Assembly (NCBI GenBank): GCA_030833605.1 | Contig: JAURGV010000125.1 | Coordinates: forward strand, 1 to 7,046 | Length of the DNA stretch: 7,046 bases | Origin: Rhodothermales bacterium | GTDB taxonomy: Bacteria > Bacteroidota > Rhodothermia > Rhodothermales > UBA10348 | Direction: 5' to 3' | Shown: positions 1-5,455 of the stretch, piece by piece | How positions within the stretch are numbered: the first letter of the stretch is position 1 | Layout of the letters: each line of letters begins with the position of its first letter | Notes under the pieces: generated by a model | Database searches by the model: none | The model's input: the letters and a program-made list of their open reading frames with translations, nothing else | What the model was told of the DNA's origin: nothing | Position numbers and translations under genes: made by a program

Positions 1-452
1 CCGGTTTCAATCTCATAGTCCCCATCGATCCGAGCGTCAGACATAAGCGGTGTGCAGGGAACCGGAACCGTGAGATGGTCGGCATGGGTCGTGCCGTAAA
101 CCGGTATCGATCGAAGCGCTTGAGCCCATGCAACCGCGTGGGTTGAATGGGTGTGGCAAATACTTTGGATGCCTTCAAAATTCCGGTATAAAACGGCATG
201 AGTGGGGGTATCGGATGAAGGCCGCAACGAACCACTCACAACCTGGCCCTCCACATCAACGATCACTATGTCCTCGGCTTTCAACGTGGTATAAGGGACT
301 CCGGAAGGTTTGATAGCAAAAACGCCCTCAGAAGGCGAAAAAACGCTCGCATTCCCAAAGGTAGCCACCACCAATCCCGCCCGATTTAATGCTTGATTGG
401 CTTCCCAGGCTTGTTGCTGGAGGTCGCGGAAAGTGTGAGATGTAGAAGCCAC
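1..452 (-). CDS. araD: L-ribulose-5-phosphate 4-epimerase AraD (5' part, cut by window edge)
   Basis: Cytoplasmic class II aldolase-like enzyme that converts L-ribulose-5-phosphate to D-xylulose-5-phosphate, the last step of bacterial L-arabinose breakdown. Translating the minus strand gives 150 uninterrupted codons that line up with E. coli AraD (about 231 aa) with a constant offset of about five residues. Visible motifs are the phosphate-binding KPSG (residues 48-51), SSD (79-81), the zinc-ligand HTHS (His100 and His102, E. coli His95 and His97), TTHAD (121-125, E. coli Asp120) and a conserved YEIETG near the window edge. The third zinc His and the catalytic Tyr lie beyond the edge. The start is GTG at 452-450: an in-frame TGA at 488-486 blocks longer versions, no ATG lies between, and the protein then begins MASTSHTFRDLQQQ, a natural AraD N-terminus. 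Only a weak ribosome site is visible. It is divergent from the arabinose operon and shares its control region. Confidence 0.95.
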   Translation of the reverse strand, partial: MASTSHTFRDLQQQAWEANQALNRAGLVVATFGNASVFSPSEGVFAIKPSGVPYTTLKAEDIVIVDVEGQVVSGSLRPSSDTPTHAVLYRNFEGIQSICHTHSTHAVAWAQALRSIPVYGTTHADHLTVPVPCTPLMSDARIDGDYEIET

Positions 453-493
453 GATTACTTTGATTTCCGGGAGAAGGTTTAATTCTCAGAAAA

Positions 494-509
494 ATTGAAA
501 CGTTTCAAT
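494..509. promoter_or_regulatory. LacI-type operator, perfect 16-bp palindrome
   Basis: ATTGAAACGTTTCAAT is a perfect inverted repeat centred on a CG dinucleotide. The central CpG with symmetric arms is the hallmark of LacI/GalR-family operators, where the hinge-helix leucine wedges into the central step. The repressor encoded at 3016-4014 has such a hinge leucine (Leu57). The site covers the -35 box of the plus promoter, so binding should block RNA polymerase. Its position between divergent arabinose genes suggests that one protein controls both. Assignment to this particular repressor is inference from context. Confidence 0.8.
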
Positions 510-523
510 AATTTGAATATACT
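495..523 (+). promoter_or_regulatory. Sigma-70-type promoter of the arabinosidase operon
   Basis: A TTGAAA box at 495-500 and a TATACT box at 518-523 are separated by exactly 17 bp, and each matches the sigma-70 consensus at five of six positions. Transcription would start near 530, giving a leader of about 33 nt before the ATG at 563. The -35 box lies inside the palindrome, so the arrangement is a classical repressible promoter. Confidence 0.65.
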
Positions 524-549
524 GCAGAACTCGCCAAATCAGCCACCCC

Positions 550-554
550 AAGGG
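550..554 (+). promoter_or_regulatory. Ribosome binding site of the arabinosidase gene, partly self-paired
   Basis: AAGGG lies 8 nt before the ATG at 563 and is the only Shine-Dalgarno-like sequence there, so it supports this start. Four of its five bases can pair with CCCT at 558-561 (AGGG-TCT-CCCT), a very small hairpin that could slightly reduce initiation. Confidence 0.45.
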
Positions 555-562
555 TCTCCCTA

Positions 563-2995
563 ATGACGCAAAGTACCATTTATACCCGGACGTTCAAAAG
601 GTTAGGAATTGGGCTTTTTTGCTGGTTGATGACGGCTCCAGGCGTTGCCGTTTCGCAGCCTTGGACAGGGGATAATACGAGAGCGCAGGTCGAAAACGTA
701 ATTCAGCCAAAGGTTCAGGCATTTGCGCTCGGTGATGTTCGCCTGCTAGAGGGCCCGTTTTTGACGGCGATGAAAAAGGATGCTGAATATCTGTATTCCC
801 TGGATGCGGATCGTTTGCTGCATGGTTTCATGACCGAATCGGGGCTCGAGCCCAAAGGGGAAGGATATGCTGGGTGGGAGCGCGATGGCTTAGGAGGACA
901 CACCTTGGGGCATTATTTGTCCGCCACATCCATGTATTACGCGGCTTCGGGAGACGAAGACATTCTGCCCCGCATTGAATATATCGTCTCCGAAATGAGT
1001 CGCGTTCAGGACCACCGTGGGGATGGATACGTGGGCGCGGTACCCAAAGGCGACGATTTGTGGGAAAAAGTACACGCCCGAGACATCGTGACGTCTGGTT
1101 TTCGGCTAAATGGCGTTTGGGCGCCTTGGTACACCTTGCACAAGCAATTTGCGGGGCTATTGGATGCCTTTTGGAATACCGGCAACACCCAAGCCCTTGA
1201 CGTGGCTAAGCGATTGGCCGATTGGGCGGTAGAGATCACGTCGACGCTGGACGAGGCCGATTGGCAAAACATGTTGGTGTGTGAATACGGTGGAATGAAC
1301 GAGGCGCTGGCCAATTTGTACGGCGTGACGGGAGTTGAACGCTACCTCGCACTGAGTCGAAAATTCCATGACACCGCCGTGCTTCATCCGTTAGCCGAAG
1401 GCATCCCCGACCTTACGGGACTTCATTCCAACACCCAGATTCCCAAAATTATAGGCATTGCCCGCCAGTATGAGCTTATTGGGGACGATTCGCTCAAGTC
1501 GGTAGCCGATTTCTTCTGGAAACAAATGGCAGAAGACCACTCCTATGTTATTGGTGGCAACAGCATGGGAGAGTTTTTGGATGAACCGAACAAGCTCAAC
1601 GATCGGCTCGACGCGACCACCGCCGAAACCTGCAACACGTACAATATGCTTCGGCTCACCCGGCATTTGTTCACCCTCGATCCGTTGCCGAGGTATGCCG
1701 ACTACTACGAAAGGGCCTTGTACAACCACATTTTAGCTTCCCAAGAGCCTGAAACAGGCATGTTTACCTATTACATGTCGCTCAAACCGGGCCATTTCAA
1801 GCTGTATTCCACTCCAGAAGGCGCTTTTTGGTGTTGCGTAGGTTCGGGGATGGAGAATCATGTGAAGTACGGTGAGGCCATCTATTTTCACAGCGGCGAT
1901 AACCTGTACGTTAATCTGTTTTCGCCTAGCGAGTTGAAATTGAAAGAACAGGGTGTTGTGATTCGCCAAGAGACCAAGTTTCCGGATGAAGGGACCACTC
2001 GGTTGGTATTTTCAACCCCCGAGCCTAAAGCGCTAACGCTTCATTTGAGGCAACCGGCTTGGGCGGAGGAAGCGTTGGTGATCACGCTTAATGGGGAAGT
2101 GATCCCGGTACCCAGTCGCCCCGGGAACTACATTGAACTGAACAGCTCGTTTAAGGATGGCGATGTGGTGGAATTGAAGCTTCCCATGCGGTTGCGTCTC
2201 GAGTCAATGCCCGATAATCCGAATCGTGTGGCCATTATGTACGGCCCGATTGTGCTGGGTGGTTTACTCGGCACGCAGAATATGCCCGCCAGTGGCCCGT
2301 TTGCGGATAGCGACACCGCGTTTATCGAAGATGCCACCCCTGATGTGCCGGTTTTTGTGACTTCACCGGGACCGCTCGAAGATTGGATAAAACCCGTGGC
2401 TGGAGATCCGCTTACGTTCCATACGGTTGGGGCTGGTCGGCCGTTTGACGTGGTATTGAAGCCCTTTTACCGCATTCATCGCGAACGGTACAGCATTTAT
2501 TGGGACCTGTTTGACGACGCCGGGTGGGCCAAGGAGCATCAAGCCTACGAAGCCGCCCGAATTGCCCAGCGAGCCATTGATGAAGCGACCGTCGAATCTG
2601 TTCGGCTCGGCATTATGTTAGTGGAAGATGAGCATCAGTTTGAAGGGAATGAATCCACATTAGGGGTTGCCTTTGGGCGCAAGTTTAGAGAGGCAGGTCG
2701 CAATGGTTGGTTCGCATTCGACATAGAGGTCGACGCGTCTCGGCCCAATCAACTCATGTGCACGTATTGGAGCGGTGATGCGGCAGGAGCAGCCTTTGAA
2801 TTAAGCGCGGATGGTCGCGTGATTGCCACTCCCGCCCCTGAAAAGAGTGCGCCATCCCGATTTATTACCGAGCGATATGACATACCTCCCGATTTGACCA
2901 GCGGTAAGTCGTCGGTTCGGCTTCGTTTCACAGCGCCAGAAAGGGGCCGTGTACGCCGGGTTTTTGATTGTAGAACGCTTCGCATCGAATCGTAG
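563..2995 (+). CDS. Secreted beta-L-arabinofuranosidase, GH127/GH146 family (DUF1680)
   Basis: Predicted retaining glycosidase that removes beta-linked L-arabinofuranose from plant glycans; 810 aa. A Sec signal peptide opens the protein: basic residues near 12-13, a hydrophobic stretch at about 14-30 and likely cleavage after AVS near residue 32. There is no lipobox, so it should be periplasmic or extracellular. The (alpha/alpha)6-barrel domain spans about 40-445 (RLLEGPF, GLGGHTLGHYLSA, WYTLHKQFAGLLDA). The zinc-thiolate centre of this family is present: Glu355-x-Cys357 and the pair Cys424-Cys425, matching HypBA1 Glu338, Cys340, Cys417 (nucleophile) and Cys418. Beta-sandwich regions follow (about 450-600), then a DUF4986-like stretch (PFYRIHRERYSIYW, about 635-648) and a C-terminal module of about 670-810 that resembles DUF6805. 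It is the first gene of the operon, behind the operator. Motifs lean toward GH146 rather than GH127 proper; exact linkage specificity cannot be read from sequence. Confidence 0.92.
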   Translation: MTQSTIYTRTFKRLGIGLFCWLMTAPGVAVSQPWTGDNTRAQVENVIQPKVQAFALGDVRLLEGPFLTAMKKDAEYLYSLDADRLLHGFMTESGLEPKGEGYAGWERDGLGGHTLGHYLSATSMYYAASGDEDILPRIEYIVSEMSRVQDHRGDGYVGAVPKGDDLWEKVHARDIVTSGFRLNGVWAPWYTLHKQFAGLLDAFWNTGNTQALDVAKRLADWAVEITSTLDEADWQNMLVCEYGGMNEALANLYGVTGVERYLALSRKFHDTAVLHPLAEGIPDLTGLHSNTQIPKIIGIARQYELIGDDSLKSVADFFWKQMAEDHSYVIGGNSMGEFLDEPNKLNDRLDATTAETCNTYNMLRLTRHLFTLDPLPRYADYYERALYNHILASQEPETGMFTYYMSLKPGHFKLYSTPEGAFWCCVGSGMENHVKYGEAIYFHSGDNLYVNLFSPSELKLKEQGVVIRQETKFPDEGTTRLVFSTPEPKALTLHLRQPAWAEEALVITLNGEVIPVPSRPGNYIELNSSFKDGDVVELKLPMRLRLESMPDNPNRVAIMYGPIVLGGLLGTQNMPASGPFADSDTAFIEDATPDVPVFVTSPGPLEDWIKPVAGDPLTFHTVGAGRPFDVVLKPFYRIHRERYSIYWDLFDDAGWAKEHQAYEAARIAQRAIDEATVESVRLGIMLVEDEHQFEGNESTLGVAFGRKFREAGRNGWFAFDIEVDASRPNQLMCTYWSGDAAGAAFELSADGRVIATPAPEKSAPSRFITERYDIPPDLTSGKSSVRLRFTAPERGRVRRVFDCRTLRIES

Positions 2996-3015
2996 ATCGG
3001 TTGCACACTCCCCTT

Positions 3016-4014
3016 ATGCGTCGAACAACCATCAAAGATGTAGCCGAAAAAGCCGGTGTTTCCATCGGAACGGTATCGGCTGTCCTCAATCGGCGAGACT
3101 CGGTACGAACCGTTACGCGAAAACGGATCTTGAATATTATCGATACCCTTAATTACAGGCCGATTGAAGCAGCGCGTAGGCGGTTGGGTTCGCCTAGCGA
3201 AAAAACGCTGGGATTGGTGATCAAAGAGATTCACAATCCGTACTTCGCGGACATTATTGTAGGGGCCCAAGAAGAAGCCCGGAAGCACCATTATCGGCTG
3301 CTTGTGATGAGCTCGGAGCAGGTATTATCGAGAGAGATAGATGCCGTTAATGTGTTGGTCGCCAAGGATATAGACGGTCTGATAATCAATCCTTTGGTGG
3401 ATTCAGAGTCCGATTTTACCCACTTCGCCGATCTCGAAGCCCATAATATTCCGTATGTAATGTTAGAAGGGCTTCAAAAAGGGGAAACGGAGGCCTCGGT
3501 CGTGGATATTGACAACGAAAAGGGCGCCTACGATGCCACCAGGCATTTAGTAGAACTGGGCCATCAACACATTGTGCACTTGGCCGGTCCGGCCTATTCA
3601 CAGCATACGTTAGAACGGTGCGCCGGCGTGCTGCGCGCGGCTCCGCTCGCGCGCATTGTGCACGCCGGCGCCACCCTCAAGGACGGATACAACGCCGTTC
3701 GGGATGAGCTGGAGGGCGCACTCTGCACCGCGCTAGTTTGTTATAACGATTTGGTCGCCATTGGCGCCATGCGACAACTTCAAGACCAAGGAAAACGCAT
3801 TCCAGAGGATGTTTCTGTAGTCGGATTTGACGATATCGAAGTCGCCTCCTACCTGAGCGTGCCCTTGACCACCGTTCGTGTCCCCAAACGAGAAATGGGG
3901 AGAAAGGCCATCGCAACTGTTTTAGAACGCATTCATTCATCCGTCGAGTCACCCAGCACACGTATCCTGTTGGATGCCGAGCTTGTGGTTCGGTCGAGTA
4001 CGAAAAAAAGATAA
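3016..4014 (+). CDS. LacI/GalR-family transcriptional regulator, probable arabinose repressor
   Basis: DNA-binding repressor, 332 aa from ATG 3016. Residues 4-25 (TTIKDVAEKAGVSIGTVSAVLN) form the LacI helix-turn-helix. The hinge NYRPIEAARRRLGS (46-59) carries Leu57, expected to intercalate at a central CpG like that of the palindrome at 494-509. A periplasmic-binding-protein-like sensor domain follows (about 64-330), with NPYF, DIDGLII, Arg201 (equivalent of the inducer-contacting Arg197 of E. coli LacI), CYNDLVAIGAM, PEDVSVVGFDD and PLTTVRVP. An in-frame TTG at 3001 would add five residues; ATG is preferred because it places the helix-turn-helix at the usual distance from the N-terminus, though neither start has a clear ribosome site, so translation may depend on coupling to the upstream gene. 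The segment after Arg201 is about five residues shorter than in E. coli LacI and coincides with a DNA palindrome. The effector is probably L-arabinose or a derivative (inference). Confidence 0.9.
   Translation: MRRTTIKDVAEKAGVSIGTVSAVLNRRDSVRTVTRKRILNIIDTLNYRPIEAARRRLGSPSEKTLGLVIKEIHNPYFADIIVGAQEEARKHHYRLLVMSSEQVLSREIDAVNVLVAKDIDGLIINPLVDSESDFTHFADLEAHNIPYVMLEGLQKGETEASVVDIDNEKGAYDATRHLVELGHQHIVHLAGPAYSQHTLERCAGVLRAAPLARIVHAGATLKDGYNAVRDELEGALCTALVCYNDLVAIGAMRQLQDQGKRIPEDVSVVGFDDIEVASYLSVPLTTVRVPKREMGRKAIATVLERIHSSVESPSTRILLDAELVVRSSTKKR
3620..3671. repeat. 52-bp nested palindrome inside the regulator gene
   Basis: The arms GCGCCGGCGTGC (3620-3631) and GCACGCCGGCGC (3660-3671) are exact 12-bp reverse complements. 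Directly inside them TGCGCGCG (3632-3639) and CGCGCGCA (3648-3655) form a further 8-bp perfect stem with an 8-nt loop. The only interruption is a 4-nt bulge (TTGT, 3656-3659). The whole is a 20-bp GC-rich stem, much more GC-rich than the flanking DNA, and it encodes residues 202-219 of the regulator without breaking the frame. Confidence 0.8.
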
Positions 4015-4018
4015 GTAT

Positions 4019-5455
4019 ATGAGATCATCCTCTCGCTCTGAAAACCGGACTCGCCCGGTAACCCTTGGGGTCATCGTTGGCAATAGGGGCTTTTTCCCCA
4101 AACACCTATGTGTTTCTGGAAGAGAGCAGGTCTTGGCGACGCTCAAAGAACTGGGCATCAACGCCATTATCATTCCCGAAGCCGATACCGCGCACGGCGC
4201 CATCGAAAGCCTCAATGAATCGAGGCAATGCGCCGATTTATTTAAAGCCCACCGCGATGAAATCGACGGCGTGCTGGTCACGCTGCCCAATTTTGGGGAC
4301 GAACGGGCCATCGCTAACACCCTGCGCTTTTCCGGTTTGGATGTTCCGGTGTTGGTTCACGCCTTTAAGGACACCACTACGGAAATGTCGATTGCGTATC
4401 GGCGGGATAGCTTTTGTGGCAAAATGTCGGCGTGTAATAACCTGCGGCAGTACGGAATTCGGTATTCACTGACGTCCGAACACACCATGGACCCTTCTTC
4501 GTCCGCATTCAAACGGGATTTGGCTGATTTTGCCGCGGTTTGTCGCGTAGTGGGCTCCATAAAAGGCGCCCGATTTGGTCAAATTGGAGCGCGGCCCGCT
4601 GCGTTTAACACCGTCCGATTCAGTGAAAAACTGCTCGAACGGTCTGGAATTAGTGTCGAAACCCTGGATTTATCCGAGCTCCTCGGTTGGATCAAGCCTA
4701 TGACCGAATCGGATGCCAACGTCAAAGCAAAGCTGGAAGAAATCAGAGCCTACACCGAGACCAAACGGATTCCCGAAGATCGGTTGATCATGCAGGCTAA
4801 ATTGGCCGTCGCGATTGACCGATTTGTGACCGACCAACAGCTAGACGCCACCGCGATTCAATGCTGGACCGCCCTGCAAGAGTTTTATGGGGTCGTGCCG
4901 TGCACGTGTATGAGCATGATGAGTAACGACCTCATGGCTAGCGCCTGTGAAGCCGATATCGCTGGCGTGCTCAGTATGTTTGCGCTTCAACAGGCGGCGC
5001 TAAAACCTGCCGCATTGCTCGATTGGAATAATAATTTTGGCGACGATCCCAACAAAGGCGTCGTTTTTCACTGCTCCAATCTGCCAAAAGCCTTTTTTGC
5101 GGACCATCAAATGGACTACCAAGAGATTATCGCAGGCTCCGTTGGCAAGGAAAACACGTATGGCACCATGGTGGGCCGGGTGGCAGCTGGTCCATTCTCT
5201 TATGCAAGGGTCACCACCGACGATCTAAGCGGAAAAATTCGCGCCTACACCGGGGAAGCCCACTTCACCGACGATACCCTCAAAACGTTCGGTGGATACG
5301 GTGTTTTTGAAGTCAAAAACCTGCAAAAACTACTCAAATACATTTGCAACGAAGGATTCGAACACCATGTGGCGGCAACTCGAGCCAACGTGTCTCATGT
5401 ATTAAAAGAAGCCTTCGAGACGTATTTGGATTGGGAGGTATACCACCATGAGTAA
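4019..5455 (+). CDS. FucI-like sugar isomerase (COG2407), probable L-arabinose isomerase
   Basis: Aldose-ketose isomerase of the L-fucose isomerase-like family, 478 aa from ATG 4019. In this cluster it most likely converts L-arabinose to L-ribulose for AraB. It does not resemble E. coli AraA; instead it shows the COG2407 pattern: an N-terminal Rossmann-like half (GVIVGNRGFF at 17-26, DGVLVTLPNFGDE at 83-95), a central domain (GQIGARPAAFNT), and the active-site half with IQCWTALQEFYG (280-291), CEADI (310-314) and LLDWNNNFGDD (333-343). Glu311 and Asp335 are 24 residues apart, the same spacing as the metal ligands Glu337 and Asp361 of E. coli FucI. The GFEHHVA motif (446-452) may supply the ligand histidine. 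An in-frame ATG at 3974 would overlap the upstream gene; 4019 is preferred, 4 nt after the upstream stop, although no strong ribosome site is seen. Fucose or D-arabinose activity cannot be excluded from sequence. Confidence 0.87.
   Translation: MRSSSRSENRTRPVTLGVIVGNRGFFPKHLCVSGREQVLATLKELGINAIIIPEADTAHGAIESLNESRQCADLFKAHRDEIDGVLVTLPNFGDERAIANTLRFSGLDVPVLVHAFKDTTTEMSIAYRRDSFCGKMSACNNLRQYGIRYSLTSEHTMDPSSSAFKRDLADFAAVCRVVGSIKGARFGQIGARPAAFNTVRFSEKLLERSGISVETLDLSELLGWIKPMTESDANVKAKLEEIRAYTETKRIPEDRLIMQAKLAVAIDRFVTDQQLDATAIQCWTALQEFYGVVPCTCMSMMSNDLMASACEADIAGVLSMFALQQAALKPAALLDWNNNFGDDPNKGVVFHCSNLPKAFFADHQMDYQEIIAGSVGKENTYGTMVGRVAAGPFSYARVTTDDLSGKIRAYTGEAHFTDDTLKTFGGYGVFEVKNLQKLLKYICNEGFEHHVAATRANVSHVLKEAFETYLDWEVYHHE
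5434..5438 (+). promoter_or_regulatory. Strong ribosome binding site of araB
   Basis: GGAGG lies 9 nt before the ATG at 5448, inside the 3' end of the isomerase gene. It is the best Shine-Dalgarno sequence in the window and fixes the kinase start, which overlaps the isomerase stop by 8 nt. Confidence 0.75.

Larger units (their letters stand above)
453..562. promoter_or_regulatory. Divergent control region between araD and the arabinosidase operon
   Basis: This 110-bp AT-rich gap separates the two divergent start codons. It holds the palindromic operator, a good plus-strand promoter and a weak plus-strand ribosome site, described separately. For the minus strand the best -10 candidate is TATATT (complement of 516-521), but no convincing -35 lies 17 bp upstream. 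The other option uses the minus-strand TTGAAA of the palindrome (508-503) as -35, but then no good -10 follows. The araD promoter is therefore not resolved. No terminator is seen in the gap, as expected for divergent genes. Confidence 0.7.

Noticed and set aside
128..313. Plus-strand open frame of 61 codons near the left edge.
   Set aside because: The minus strand here encodes AraD with catalytic motifs in frame, so this plus-strand frame is a shadow.
471..487. GAGAA and TTCTC inverted repeat between araD and the operator.
   Set aside because: Only a 5-bp stem, expected by chance; no terminator tail.
478..508. Minus-strand promoter using the palindrome's own TTGAAA (508-503) as -35.
   Set aside because: No acceptable -10 box lies 16-18 bp downstream; the alternative TATATT at 521-516 lacks a good -35. 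Left unresolved.
2749..3291. Long antisense reading frame (180 codons) across the end of the arabinosidase and start of the repressor.
   Set aside because: It lies opposite two clearly conserved protein genes, has no recognisable family features and no ribosome site; it is a shadow of their codon use.
3974..4018. Upstream in-frame ATG for the isomerase, overlapping the repressor gene.
   Set aside because: It would add 15 residues (MPSLWFGRVRKKDKY) that do not look like the family N-terminus and overlap the previous gene by 41 nt; ATG 4019 fits better.
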